64,000 bases of DNA from Geomicrobium sediminis (GCF_016908595.1 NZ_JAFBEC010000004.1:186001-250000); one strand, 5' to 3'. Shown: positions 10,015 to 19,099, counted from the stretch's first letter. The notes: generated by a model from the letters alone, not told the origin. Made by a program: numbers and translations.

Positions 10015-10385
10015 CAGAACCAAAGTACAATAAAGAAGACATTATGGCAAAAGCCCAAGAACTAGCACAAAAGATTACCGAAACAGAAGAAGTAGACTTT
10101 TTCATCCGTGCAGAAAAGCAAATTAACGAAAACGAAAAAGTTCAAAGCATGATCGAAGAAGTAAAAGCAAAGCAAAAAGAACTCGTCAACTTGCAACACT
10201 ACAAAAAAAGTGAAGCGATGAAAAAGACCCAACGCGAAATCAACCGCCTTCACAAAGAAATCGACGAGATTCCAATCGTACAAGAATTCAAACGCAGCCA
10301 AACCGAAGTAAACGAAGTACTCCAACTCGTTTCCTCAACAATTTCAAACGACGTGACTTCACACATCGAAAAAGCAAATAAATAG
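10011..10385 (+). CDS. ricA: RicA (YmcA), RicAFT complex subunit
   Basis: 124 residues starting at the ATG overlapping the miaB stop. In B. subtilis RicA (YmcA), RicF (YlbF) and RicT (YaaT) form a complex that helps RNase Y maturation of mRNAs and promotes sporulation, competence and biofilm formation. The core is conserved ([29 protein letters not shown]). The protein stops about 20 residues short of the B. subtilis version and contains no cysteine, although the B. subtilis tail has a cysteine tied to the complex's iron-sulphur clusters. The linkage to miaB is the usual one. Confidence 0.95.
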   Translation: MTEPKYNKEDIMAKAQELAQKITETEEVDFFIRAEKQINENEKVQSMIEEVKAKQKELVNLQHYKKSEAMKKTQREINRLHKEIDEIPIVQEFKRSQTEVNEVLQLVSSTISNDVTSHIEKANK

Positions 10386-10394
10386 TAAGCGGAT

Positions 10395-10428
10395 AACAGA
10401 CCTGATTTCTTCAGGTCTGTTTTTTTGT
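10395..10428 (+). terminator. Intrinsic terminator of miaB-ricA
   Basis: ACAGACCTGA pairs with TCAGGTCTGT around a 4-nt loop, followed by seven T. Confidence 0.93.
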
Positions 10429-10438
10429 TGGATGGAGC

Positions 10439-10564
10439 GTGGTGCGAGAGCGGGCCAGGGTGTAGCAAGCGGCGGGTAGTGCGTTGCAAGAGGCGGTTGG
10501 CGTGGTGCAAGCGGAGGGTAGGGTGTAGCAAGCGGCGTGTAGCGTGGTGCAAGGCGCGGGCATC
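10439..10564. repeat. Six tandem imperfect 21-bp GC-rich repeats
   Basis: Six consecutive 21-bp units, consensus about GTGGTGCAAGCGGCGGGTAG(C/T), start at 10439, 10460, 10481, 10502, 10523 and 10544. They are clearly richer in G+C than the flanks and follow directly on the ricA terminator. The array keeps one frame open on each strand but has no start or ribosome binding site. The remaining noncoding DNA from 10565 to 10820 shows no gene or recognisable element. Confidence 0.85.
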
Positions 10565-10820
10565 GTAAAACAAAACAAAGCAGAAGCCAGTTCAAAAAAA
10601 GAAGAATAGATCCGCTCCCCTGATCATCCATCTAATGCCAGAGCCAAGCAACAGTAATCTGCACTATAGAACGTTTATCCCTAACCTCCCTTTCCTGATG
10701 AAAACGTAAACCTCGTTCCTCCGCGACATCATAATTTCACCATTCCTTAAAATAAGTGGCATACTTTCTTCGCAGAACGGGTAGAAAATAACTAAGCAGC
10801 AAAAAACTTGTTTATAACTA

Positions 10821-10849
10821 TTGTTTATTTATAACGATTATAATATAAT
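10821..10849 (+). promoter_or_regulatory. SigA promoter of dps
   Basis: TTGTTT, a 17-nt spacer and TATAAT. The PerR box covers most of the spacer. Confidence 0.75.
10829..10843 (+). promoter_or_regulatory. PerR box in the dps promoter
   Basis: TTATAACGATTATAA matches the Per box TTATAATNATTATAA with a single mismatch and lies inside the promoter spacer. This predicts peroxide-inducible dps expression, as for B. subtilis mrgA. Confidence 0.85.
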
Positions 10850-10896
10850 AATAGTTGTAAGAGAGATTGCGTGAAATACTTAAGGAGGCTATAACA

Positions 10897-11376
10897 ATGG
10901 CTAAAAGACAAACTGCGAACATTAAAGGTACAAGCGCAAAAAACATGGAAAAAGAATTAAACGAACAACTGGCAAATTTACACGTCCTTTATATTAAACT
11001 TCACAATTATCACTGGTACATCAAAGGTCAACATTTCTTCTCGCTTCATGAGAAGTTCGAAGAGATGTATGACAAAGTGAAAGGTCACATCGATGAATAT
11101 GCTGAGCAAATGCTCGTCGTTCAGGTAAAACCACTTGCTACGATGAAAGATTATTTGCAAGTAGCGACGATTGATGAAGCGACTGGCAACAAATCAGAAG
11201 AAGAAATGGTAAAAGATCTATCTGAAGATCTCCAAAGAATGAGTGCAGATCTCTATGAAGTGATGGAGCAACTTGAAGACAAGCAAGCGATGTCCCTCGC
11301 TGATGCAATTCAAGAAATTGCACGTGACTTCCAGAAAGATGATTGGATGCTACGCGCTTACTTGGACAAAGAATAA
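10897..11376 (+). CDS. dps: Dps-family DNA-protection and iron-storage protein (MrgA-like)
   Basis: 159 residues from the ATG after TAAGGAGG; the frame extends 10 codons further upstream but without a ribosome binding site. Dps oxidises Fe(II) with peroxide in a dodecameric cage and shields DNA. The ferroxidase signature HNYHWYIKGQHFFSLHEKFEEMYD gives the inter-subunit His, Asp/Glu ligands. A near-perfect PerR operator covers the promoter, and a terminator follows, so it is a single-gene unit. It is inserted between ricA and cotE, which are adjacent in B. subtilis. Confidence 0.96.
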   Translation: MAKRQTANIKGTSAKNMEKELNEQLANLHVLYIKLHNYHWYIKGQHFFSLHEKFEEMYDKVKGHIDEYAEQMLVVQVKPLATMKDYLQVATIDEATGNKSEEEMVKDLSEDLQRMSADLYEVMEQLEDKQAMSLADAIQEIARDFQKDDWMLRAYLDKE

Positions 11377-11383
11377 GTGTCTT

Positions 11384-11417
11384 AAAGAACCAGCCATAAG
11401 GTTGGTTCTTTTTTTTG
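11384..11417 (+). terminator. Intrinsic terminator of dps
   Basis: AAAGAACCAGCC pairs with GGTTGGTTCTTT (one wobble) around ATAA, followed by a T tract. Confidence 0.9.
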
Positions 11418-11556
11418 TTTCGCCTAATAAGATAGGTGTAGAAGAGCTTCACGAAAATAATCAAAATGAATGTGCATGAAGTTTGCCTTTGCTCATACAT
11501 ATGTATAAGAAGAGGCATATTGGCGCCGGTATACTGAAAAAAGGGAGGAACGCGAC

Positions 11557-12288
11557 GTGTCTGAACAACACTATCGTGAAATTATTACGAAAGCTGTTTG
11601 TGGAAAAGGTAGGAAATACTCAAAAACTACACACACGATTTGCCCTCAACATAAACCGACGAGCATCTTAGGGTGTTGGGTCATTAATCATCGTTACGAT
11701 GCTGTCCGTAAAGGAGATAGCATCCAAATTAAAGGAACGTATGACATTAACGTTTGGTATTCCTATGAAAAGAATACGAAAACGGACGTTGCTACAAATA
11801 CCGTTTCGTACCATGAAAGCATTCCGTTAAAGATGCGACCGGATGAACTGATTACCGATGAACTTGACGTAATCGCCCGCTCGACGAAACAACCTCATAC
11901 GTTAGAAGCGTTAATTGCTGAAAATGGTACGGATGTGAACGTTGAAGTTGAGAAGGAGTTCGCCGCAGAAGTGGTCGGTGAAACGAAAGTGTGCGTACTC
12001 GTACACCCAGATAAAGAAGATGCCCACTATCAAGATGTGAAGTGGAGCGAAGAAGTGTCAGATCAAGAGTTAAAAGATAGCATTGATCCGAAGTTTCTAG
12101 AACGCCGACCGCCTCGGGAATTCGGGGGGAGAAAACGAGGCGAACGGGGAGAACGAGGAGAGCGCGGTGAGCGAGATCGTTTTGAGCATTCTGAGCGGGA
12201 TCGTTTTGAACACCATGATCGTGACCGCGATCGAGACAAAGACCGTGACCATCAAAAAGAAGAGAAATTCGAAGATAAAAAGAGCTAA
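11557..12288 (+). CDS. cotE: Spore outer-coat morphogenetic protein CotE with unusual charged tail
   Basis: 243 residues from a GTG 8 nt after AAGGGAGG. Residues 1 to about 183 follow B. subtilis CotE (REIITKAV, YDINVWYSY.KNTKT, EFAAEVVGETKV). CotE sits on the forespore surface and is required for outer-coat assembly. B. subtilis CotE (181 residues) ends in an acidic tail that recruits coat proteins. Here about 60 extra residues follow: GGRKRGERGERGERGER, then repeated RDRFEH/RDRDRD blocks. The tail DNA (about 12108-12285) is itself repetitive. The gene keeps its place before mutS. SigE and SigK promoters are expected, but none was placed with confidence. Confidence 0.95.
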   Translation: MSEQHYREIITKAVCGKGRKYSKTTHTICPQHKPTSILGCWVINHRYDAVRKGDSIQIKGTYDINVWYSYEKNTKTDVATNTVSYHESIPLKMRPDELITDELDVIARSTKQPHTLEALIAENGTDVNVEVEKEFAAEVVGETKVCVLVHPDKEDAHYQDVKWSEEVSDQELKDSIDPKFLERRPPREFGGRKRGERGERGERGERDRFEHSERDRFEHHDRDRDRDKDRDHQKEEKFEDKKS

Positions 12289-12315
12289 CCAGGAGGGCAT
12301 TCTCCTGGTTTTTCT
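12287..12315 (+). terminator. Intrinsic terminator of cotE
   Basis: AACCAGGAG pairs with CTCCTGGTT around a 6-nt loop, followed by TTTC; it starts within the cotE stop codon. Confidence 0.88.
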
Positions 12316-12381
12316 TCGTCTAAAACGAACAATTTATGCTATAATTTGACCTAGTTCGCGTTAGAATGAGAGGGAATAATT

Positions 12382-14961
12382 GTGGCACAACAAACACCGA
12401 TGATGCAGCAATATTTATCAATAAAGAGCGAGTATAAAGATGCGTTTTTATTTTTTAGGCTCGGTGATTTTTATGAACTTTTTCATGAAGACGCCATTCA
12501 AGCTGCTCAATTACTTGAAATTACATTAACGAAACGGGGAAAGGGCGACGACGCGATTCCAATGTGCGGTGTTCCTTATCACTCGGCAGAATCATACATC
12601 GATAAAATTATAGAAAAAGGCTACAAAATCGCTGTCTGTGAACAAGTGGAAGACCCAAGGGAAGCGAAGGGCGTTGTAAAGCGTGACGTCGTGAGGGTCA
12701 TTACACCAGGAACGGTGATGGAAGGACGAGCATTAAGCGCTGAAGAAAATCATTACATCGCCGCGCTAAGCTTTCATAAAGACAAAATCGCGTATGCGAA
12801 AAGTGATTTAACGACCGGGGAAACGGAAGCTGGCATCGTCACCGATGAGCTCGTTGAGCTTGAACGTGTGTTGTTCATTGATGGCATGAAAGAGCTGATC
12901 GTGAGCCACGACTACCCAGGGGATTTGAAAAGCTGGCTTAAAGCCGTTCCATTTACGGTCTCATTTGATGATCAAGACACGATTCCAGAGCCACTTCAAT
13001 CGTTGTACGACGGACAAGATGAAGCGGTTGAAAAGGCAGTTGGACGAGTATGGTCGTATTTAAGTGAAACGCAAAAACGATCCCTTGATCATTTGCAGCC
13101 AGTAACCGTTAGAATGTCGCAACAATTTATGCAAATGGATGCCCATACGCGACGGAACTTAGAGCTTACGTCGTCGCTTATTGATCGCACGAAAAAGGGT
13201 ACGCTTTTCGGGTTGCTCGACGAAACGAAAACCGCAATGGGAAGCCGTCGACTTCGTCGCTGGATCGAGTCACCGTTGTATCATCAACAAGCGATTGAGC
13301 GCCGTTTGGAACTTGTGAACAAGCTTAAAGATGAAATGCTTGAGCGCGTCAACATTCAAGATGCGTTGCAAAACGTTTATGACTTGGAGCGATTAGTCGG
13401 TAAAGTCGCCTATGGCAACGTGAACGCACGAGAACTTGTGCAATTAAAGCGCTCGCTGCAACAAGCGCCATCCATTTTTGAAGCGGTCAACAAGCTCGGC
13501 ATCGAAGGACGTGCAGTAACAAAAGAAGCTGAGTTGTGTGAAGCGCTTGCGGATCACTTACAAAACGCACTCGTTGATGAACCGCCGATTTCTACAAAAG
13601 ACGGAGGCATGATTCGTAAAGGGTTTCATGAACAATTGGACGAGTACCGTGAAGCCAATGAAAACGGCAAAACGTGGCTTAGCAATTTAGAGCGGGAAGA
13701 ACGTGAAAAGTCATCGATTAAGACATTGAAAATCGGTTATAACCGTGTGTTCGGCTACTATTTAGAAGTGTCTCGCGGGCAATCACACCTCGTTCCTGAT
13801 TACTTTGAGCGTAAACAGACGTTAACGAATGCGGAGCGCTACGTCACTCCTGAACTAAAAGATATGGAACGAAAGATTCTCGACGCGCAAGAGAAAATGG
13901 AGGTTCTTGAGTACGACTTGTTCGTGCAAATTCGGGAAACGACAAAAGCTCAAATTACGAAAATCCAACAACTCGCGAAAGTGATTTCTTACATCGACGT
14001 TTTGCAAGGGTTTGCGGTTGTGAGCGAAAACCGACGCTTTACGCGACCGTCGTTTACCGATGATCGTACGTTAAACCTCGTAAACAGTCGTCACCCGGTC
14101 GTTGAAGTGACGATCCCTGCCGGCGATTACGTCGCAAACGACGTGCACTTGCACGAAGAGCGAGAGATGTTACTCATCACAGGTCCGAACATGGCCGGAA
14201 AAAGTACGTACATGAGGCAAGTGGCGATCATTAGCATAATGGCGCAAATCGGGTGCTACGTGCCGTCTGACACCGCACAATTGCCGCGATTTGATCGGAT
14301 TTTCACACGCATCGGCGCCGCTGATGATCTTGTGAGCGGTCAAAGTACGTTTATGGTCGAGATGGTTGAAACCGAATATGCGTTAAATCAAGCGACGAAC
14401 AATAGTTTAATCTTGCTCGATGAAATCGGTCGGGGAACATCGACGTATGATGGCATGGCTTTAGCGCAAGCGATTATCGAATTTATTCATGAACGGGTGC
14501 GAGCGAAGACGTTGTTTTCAACGCATTATCATGAATTGACGGTACTCGAAGAGGAGCTAGAGACGCTTGATAATGTGCACGTAAAAGCAGAGGAAGAAGA
14601 CGGAAATGTGGTCTTTTTACACCGTGTAGAAAAAGGGCGAGCGGACAAAAGTTACGGCATTCACGTCGCGAAGCTGGCCTCGTTGCCGACTGAAGTGACT
14701 GACCGTGCGGAAACGTTATTAAAAACGTATGAAAGTGGACAACCAACAGCGCCGGTTCAAGAACGAACCGAACCGATGCCAGATGAGCAGTTAACGTTGT
14801 TTGAAGAACCGAAACGAGCGGAAAAAGTGAAAGAGCCGAAACCGACGACTGATCGTGAGCTTGCTCAATTGAAAGAAGAACTACAGCAGCTTGATGTCCT
14901 TCATTTAACGCCGTTTGAAGCGTTAGAGAAACTGTACGAATGGCAACGAAAATTGCGTTAA
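12382..14961 (+). CDS. mutS: DNA mismatch repair protein MutS
   Basis: 859 residues, GTG start with GAGAGGG upstream. It recognises mispairs and recruits MutL. The Phe-x-Glu mismatch-reading motif is GDFYELF (FYE at residues 30-32). The ATPase has Walker A GPNMAGKST near residue 601, STFMVEM, Walker B LILLDEIGRGTS and the STHYHELT His switch. A Pro/Glu-rich linker contains QLTLFEE, a beta-clamp type motif (QLxLF), before the C-terminal dimerisation helix. It forms an operon with mutL, only 15 nt away. Confidence 0.99.
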   Translation: MAQQTPMMQQYLSIKSEYKDAFLFFRLGDFYELFHEDAIQAAQLLEITLTKRGKGDDAIPMCGVPYHSAESYIDKIIEKGYKIAVCEQVEDPREAKGVVKRDVVRVITPGTVMEGRALSAEENHYIAALSFHKDKIAYAKSDLTTGETEAGIVTDELVELERVLFIDGMKELIVSHDYPGDLKSWLKAVPFTVSFDDQDTIPEPLQSLYDGQDEAVEKAVGRVWSYLSETQKRSLDHLQPVTVRMSQQFMQMDAHTRRNLELTSSLIDRTKKGTLFGLLDETKTAMGSRRLRRWIESPLYHQQAIERRLELVNKLKDEMLERVNIQDALQNVYDLERLVGKVAYGNVNARELVQLKRSLQQAPSIFEAVNKLGIEGRAVTKEAELCEALADHLQNALVDEPPISTKDGGMIRKGFHEQLDEYREANENGKTWLSNLEREEREKSSIKTLKIGYNRVFGYYLEVSRGQSHLVPDYFERKQTLTNAERYVTPELKDMERKILDAQEKMEVLEYDLFVQIRETTKAQITKIQQLAKVISYIDVLQGFAVVSENRRFTRPSFTDDRTLNLVNSRHPVVEVTIPAGDYVANDVHLHEEREMLLITGPNMAGKSTYMRQVAIISIMAQIGCYVPSDTAQLPRFDRIFTRIGAADDLVSGQSTFMVEMVETEYALNQATNNSLILLDEIGRGTSTYDGMALAQAIIEFIHERVRAKTLFSTHYHELTVLEEELETLDNVHVKAEEEDGNVVFLHRVEKGRADKSYGIHVAKLASLPTEVTDRAETLLKTYESGQPTAPVQERTEPMPDEQLTLFEEPKRAEKVKEPKPTTDRELAQLKEELQQLDVLHLTPFEALEKLYEWQRKLR

Positions 14962-14976
14962 GAAAGTGTGAGTGCA

Positions 14977-16812
14977 ATGAATACAATCATTCAACTGGAC
15001 GAACATTTATCAAATAAAATCGCCGCAGGTGAAGTTGTGGAGCGTCCCGCTTCGGTCGTGAAAGAATTACTCGAGAATGCGATTGACGCGGGTAGCACTG
15101 AAATCGACGTTGCAGTTGAAGAAGGTGGCCTGTCGTCGATTGTGATCATCGATAACGGTCACGGTGTACCAGAAGATGAAGTGGAGCTCGCCTTTTTACG
15201 CCATGCAACGAGCAAAATCAAAAAAGAATCCGACTTGCACCGCATTGAAACACTCGGTTTTCGAGGGGAAGCGTTGCCGAGTATCGCGTCAGTGAGCAAA
15301 CTAACGATTGAAACGAGCGCAAATGGCAATGCAGGTGTTGAGTTGACGTATCAAGGTGGACGATTGATCGGAAGAACGAAAGCAAAGGCACGACAAGGCA
15401 CGAAGATTGCAGTTCGGGAACTGTTCTTCAACACCCCTGCTCGCTTAAAGCACGTGAAAACAATTAACACCGAACTCGGCAAGATTACTGATATTATGAA
15501 CCGGGCGGCGTTATCACGACCAGACATTTCATTTCGCTTTACTCATAACCATAAGCAAATGCTGTTCACAAATGGTCGTGGTGATTTGCGTCATGTGATG
15601 TTTGCGATATACGGCAAGCAAGTGATGGAGAAGGCACTCCCGATCCATCATGAGACGCTTGACTACACGATTACAGGGTTCGTCATTGAACCAGAAGTGA
15701 ACCGGGCGAGTAGACATTATATGAGTACGTTTATTAACGGTCGCTACATTCGTCACTTCCCGTTAGTGAAAGCGATTGAACAAGCGTACTACACCCGTTT
15801 GCCGTCGCACCGTCATCCGATTGTCGTTCTGTCCATTGCGATGGACCATTCTCTCGTTGATGTGAACGTTCATCCGTCTAAGTGGGACGTGAGGCTCAGT
15901 AAGGAAGAGGCGCTTTTACAAGAAGTCACCGAAAGCATTGAGCGCCGCTTAGCGCGCGAAACACTTATACCTGAACAAACGTCAAACGACGTCATAAAAG
16001 AGAAGACACCCGTGTTTGAAGAAACCCCACTGCCATTGTCTTATTCAGAGAAGCAACCTGTTCGAGAAACGGTTGAAGAGCCCGTTCCATCACACTACGA
16101 AGTTGAATCGATCGTTAAACAAGAACCAAACGTCGACGTGCCAGAGGAACGTGTAGTAGCACCTACACCTACGTCACAGCCTGAGCCTGAAGTAAAGGAA
16201 GAACAACGAGAAGAAGCGTCTATTGAGCGTATTCCGCCCCTTTACCCGATTGGGCAATTGCATGGAACGTACATTTTGGCTCAAAATGATCGGGGCTTGT
16301 ACATGATCGACCAACACGCAGCGCAAGAGCGGATTTATTACGAAGAGTTTCATGCGTTGCTGTATAAGAAAAACCGAGACGTGCAAGAATTGTTAATTCC
16401 GTTCGTAATGGAATTTACGAATGAAGAAGTCATTCATATTGAGCAGTTGCAAGAAGACTTTCAATCGATTGGTTTGTATATGGAGCGCTTCGGGCAACAA
16501 GCGTACCGTGTGAGTGCGCATCCGACATGGTTCCCGAAAGGTCAAGAAGAAGAGACGATTCGTGAGCTGACGAATCAAGCGCTTGAGCTTAAGAAACCAG
16601 ATGTTGTTGCTTTGCGTGAAGAAGCAGCGATTCTCATGTCGTGCAAAGCGGCAATTAAAGCCAATCGTCATTTGCGAAATGATGAACTTCTGAGTTTGAT
16701 TGAGCGTCTACGTGCCTGCGAGGAGCCGTTTACGTGCCCTCACGGACGGAACATCTTCGTTCATGTAACGACATATGAGCTTGAAAAAATGTTTAAACGT
16801 GTCATGAATTGA
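14977..16812 (+). CDS. mutL: DNA mismatch repair protein MutL (nicking endonuclease type)
   Basis: 611 residues from the ATG; an in-frame GTG three codons earlier is possible, but MNTIIQL aligns with the family start. The N-terminal GHKL ATPase is complete (ELLENAIDAGS, DNGHGV, GFRGEALPSIASVSKL). After a Pro/Glu-rich linker (about 345-425), the C-terminal domain has the endonuclease motif DQHAAQERIYYEEF, the clamp-binding QELLIP, SCKAAIKAN and CPHGRN. It therefore nicks DNA itself, as in other bacteria lacking MutH. Confidence 0.98.
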   Translation: MNTIIQLDEHLSNKIAAGEVVERPASVVKELLENAIDAGSTEIDVAVEEGGLSSIVIIDNGHGVPEDEVELAFLRHATSKIKKESDLHRIETLGFRGEALPSIASVSKLTIETSANGNAGVELTYQGGRLIGRTKAKARQGTKIAVRELFFNTPARLKHVKTINTELGKITDIMNRAALSRPDISFRFTHNHKQMLFTNGRGDLRHVMFAIYGKQVMEKALPIHHETLDYTITGFVIEPEVNRASRHYMSTFINGRYIRHFPLVKAIEQAYYTRLPSHRHPIVVLSIAMDHSLVDVNVHPSKWDVRLSKEEALLQEVTESIERRLARETLIPEQTSNDVIKEKTPVFEETPLPLSYSEKQPVRETVEEPVPSHYEVESIVKQEPNVDVPEERVVAPTPTSQPEPEVKEEQREEASIERIPPLYPIGQLHGTYILAQNDRGLYMIDQHAAQERIYYEEFHALLYKKNRDVQELLIPFVMEFTNEEVIHIEQLQEDFQSIGLYMERFGQQAYRVSAHPTWFPKGQEEETIRELTNQALELKKPDVVALREEAAILMSCKAAIKANRHLRNDELLSLIERLRACEEPFTCPHGRNIFVHVTTYELEKMFKRVMN

Positions 16813-16939
16813 CAAATCGTTCCTTGATTGTCACATGCTCGTTGTTTAAATGATTTGTTCTATGATACACTAGGAAAAGACAACTTGTATGACATGGGAT
16901 TGTTATACGAAAGAATGACAGATAAAGGAGTAGAGAGAC

Positions 16940-17044
16940 ATGACACCGATGGATTTAGTAGCCATCCTTGGCATTACGTTTATAGCTGTAGTTGTAGCAG
17001 TCGTTATGGCATACGTTCTATTTAAATACTCCGCGAAGAACTAA
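16940..17044 (+). CDS. Small single-span membrane protein, 34 residues
   Basis: A 34-codon ORF with a strong AAAGGAG site 9 nt before ATG and its own likely promoter (TTGTTT at 16842, 18 nt, TACACT). The peptide is MTPMDLV, then a hydrophobic helix of about 20 residues (ITFIAVVVAVVMAYVLF), then KYSAKN, so it should insert N-out/C-in. A terminator follows. It lies between mutL and the methyltransferase gene. The family was not recognised; expression signals and composition argue that it is real. Confidence 0.7.
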   Translation: MTPMDLVAILGITFIAVVVAVVMAYVLFKYSAKN

Positions 17045-17054
17045 CGTCGAATAC

Positions 17055-17089
17055 GAGGTGCTACCCGCTTAGGGGAGCACCTCCTTTTC
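17055..17089 (+). terminator. Intrinsic terminator after the 34-residue membrane protein
   Basis: GAGGTGCT pairs with AGCACCTC; the loop contains the further complementary pair CCC/GGGG. A CTTTTC tail follows. Confidence 0.75.
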
Positions 17090-17110
17090 AATAAGAAAGG
17101 AAATGCATTC

Positions 17111-17884
17111 ATGCTCATTACGACAAGTCGTAAGCCAACATTACCGATGCTTCAAAAAGCAAAGCGCTTGTCGCACGAGTGGAACGTCCCGCACCTTGCC
17201 AGGGAGAAGCGGACGATTGCGAGCATGCACCACACAGACACTGCGGTCTATATGGTCGGGAAAAATGGCAAAGACGTGCTCTACAATAAAGGTCATGATG
17301 ATTTCTTTTTTCATCCGAGTATGGCGACGATTCGCATACAACGACTCGAAAAAGGGGGTCGCGATCCGTTTGCCACTATTACAACATTGCAACATGGCGA
17401 TTCGTTTTTGGACTTAACGTTAGGCCTTGCGAGTGACAGCATCGTTGCAAGTTACCTCGTCGGAAAAGACGGAATCGTTCACGGTGTTGAAAAGCAACAT
17501 GCTGTTGCAGAACTTGTTAAAAGTGGCCTGGTTACGTGGGATGATGGCAGTGAGTCGCTACTTGACGCGATGCGTCGCATTCAAGTCATTCAACGTGACC
17601 ATACCGAATACTTACGAACGTTACCTGATCAATCGTTTGATGTCGTCTACCTTGATCCGATGTTCGAACGAACGATCGATGAGTCTTTATCACTAAATGG
17701 CTTACGAGCATCCGCGAGTTATGACACGTTACAATCAGAAACATTAGATGAAGCGAGACGTGTGACTAGAAAGCATGTTATTTTAAAAGCAGAAAGTAGT
17801 AGCTCATTATGGGAAAAGTATTCGTTTGAGAGGCTAGAAAAACGCCCATCCAGAACGAGTTACGGCGCATTACGTCGATTATAA
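17111..17884 (+). CDS. RsmJ-like class I SAM-dependent methyltransferase
   Basis: 257 residues, GAAAGGA site. The C-terminal half is a Rossmann methyltransferase: motif I FLDLTLGLASDS near residue 100, acidic VHGVEKQ, and motif IV VVYLDPMFER near 180. The DPMF motif resembles RsmJ (16S rRNA m2G1516 methyltransferase), so an RNA guanine target is plausible but not shown. The N-terminal ITTSRKPT... part resembles Bacillus proteins of the same length found before miaA. The gap to miaA is 15 nt, so they are cotranscribed. Confidence 0.8.
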   Translation: MLITTSRKPTLPMLQKAKRLSHEWNVPHLAREKRTIASMHHTDTAVYMVGKNGKDVLYNKGHDDFFFHPSMATIRIQRLEKGGRDPFATITTLQHGDSFLDLTLGLASDSIVASYLVGKDGIVHGVEKQHAVAELVKSGLVTWDDGSESLLDAMRRIQVIQRDHTEYLRTLPDQSFDVVYLDPMFERTIDESLSLNGLRASASYDTLQSETLDEARRVTRKHVILKAESSSSLWEKYSFERLEKRPSRTSYGALRRL

Positions 17885-17899
17885 GGAAAGGAGAAGGCT

Positions 17900-18835
17900 A
17901 TGAAACGTCCTCTCGTTGTTATCGTCGGACCAACCGCTGTCGGAAAGACGGCACTTGGCATCGCGCTTTCTAAGGCGTTTAATGGTGAAGTTATTAATGG
18001 TGATGCGTTCCAAGTGTATGAGCGGTTAAATATCGGCACTGCAAAAGTGACCGAAGAAGAGAAAGACAACGTGCCGCACCATTTGCTTGATATAAAAAAG
18101 CCAGATGAATCATTTAGCGCCGCCGAGTTTCAACGTACCGCAAAAGAGACGATCACAGACATTCATGAGCGCAAACGTCTGCCAATTTTAGTCGGTGGTA
18201 CTGGCATGTACGTCAAAGGCGTTACGTCAGACTGGTCGTTTCAAGAAGAAAAAGCAGACCGAGACGTTCAACAACAGTTAGAAGCAATTGCTTTAGAGCC
18301 GAACGGAAACGAACGGTTGCATGCGCGACTTCATAGCCTTGATCAAGCGGCTGCTGCGCGGATTCATCCGAACAACATTCGGAAGATGATTCGGGCGATT
18401 GAGCTGTTAGAACGTGGGCACGATGCACCAAAACCACTGCAATCGGTTGACAACTCGCCATATGATCTGATTATGATTGGGTTAACGATGGACCGAAGCT
18501 CGCTTTATGAACGAATTGAGCGCCGCGTCGACGTCATGCTCGAACAAGGTCTGTTTGAAGAAGTCCAGCAGCTTTACGAAGAAGGTTTACGAGACGAACA
18601 AGCGATGAAAGCGATTGGCTACAAAGAATGGATTGATTATTTCGAAGGAAAAGCATCCTTTGAGCACGTCGTTGAGACGATCAAAACCCATTCAAGGCAA
18701 TTTGCCAAACGGCAACTCACGTGGTTTCGTAACAAAGAAACGGTCCATTGGTTTGACAGTGAGCAAGAAAAACATGACCATTTTACGGGAATTGTTCAAT
18801 TTCTTGCAGGGGAATTGGAAAAAATGTCGAATTAG
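17900..18835 (+). CDS. miaA: tRNA dimethylallyltransferase MiaA
   Basis: 311 residues. It transfers dimethylallyl from DMAPP to A37 of tRNA, making the substrate of MiaB encoded upstream in this window. The P-loop GPTAVGKTALG is at residues 10-20; IGTAKV, HHLLDI, VGGTGMYVKG and the C-terminal KRQLTWFRN are family landmarks. It starts after AAAGGAG and is followed by hfq 29 nt later, the usual miaA-hfq pairing. Confidence 0.98.
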   Translation: MKRPLVVIVGPTAVGKTALGIALSKAFNGEVINGDAFQVYERLNIGTAKVTEEEKDNVPHHLLDIKKPDESFSAAEFQRTAKETITDIHERKRLPILVGGTGMYVKGVTSDWSFQEEKADRDVQQQLEAIALEPNGNERLHARLHSLDQAAAARIHPNNIRKMIRAIELLERGHDAPKPLQSVDNSPYDLIMIGLTMDRSSLYERIERRVDVMLEQGLFEEVQQLYEEGLRDEQAMKAIGYKEWIDYFEGKASFEHVVETIKTHSRQFAKRQLTWFRNKETVHWFDSEQEKHDHFTGIVQFLAGELEKMSN

Positions 18836-18864
18836 ACAGCAGACATAATTAGGGGGGCTCCGCG

Positions 18865-19098
18865 GTGAAAAACGTCAATATTCAAGATCAATTTCTGAAC
18901 ACGCTTAGAAAAGAAAACATCTCGATTACCGTATTCTTAACGAATGGCTTTCAGATTCGCGGTTACTTAAAGGCATTTGATAATTTTACGATCATCATTG
19001 ATACGGACGGAAAGCAGCAACTCGTATACAAGCATGCGATCTCAACGTTTTCCCCTTCAAAAAACGTACAGCTACAACTGGATCCATCTGAATCGTAA
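18865..19098 (+). CDS. hfq: RNA chaperone Hfq
   Basis: 77 residues, GTG start after a G-rich site. The Sm1 motif ([13 protein letters not shown] ... [19 protein letters not shown]) and Sm2 motif ([10 protein letters not shown]) are complete. The homohexamer binds sRNAs and poly(A/U) stretches. The C-terminus is short, as in other Bacilli. Confidence 0.98.
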   Translation: MKNVNIQDQFLNTLRKENISITVFLTNGFQIRGYLKAFDNFTIIIDTDGKQQLVYKHAISTFSPSKNVQLQLDPSES

Positions 19099-19099
19099 C

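Noticed and set aside
10359-10631. Minus-strand ORF with 7-residue Pro/Ala/Leu repeats
   Set aside because: It is only the translation of the 21-bp DNA repeat array read through the ricA terminator; there is no start signal.
11493-11535. Possible SigE promoter of cotE (TCATACA ... CATATT)
   Set aside because: The spacer is two bases too long and the -10 is poor, so it was not listed.
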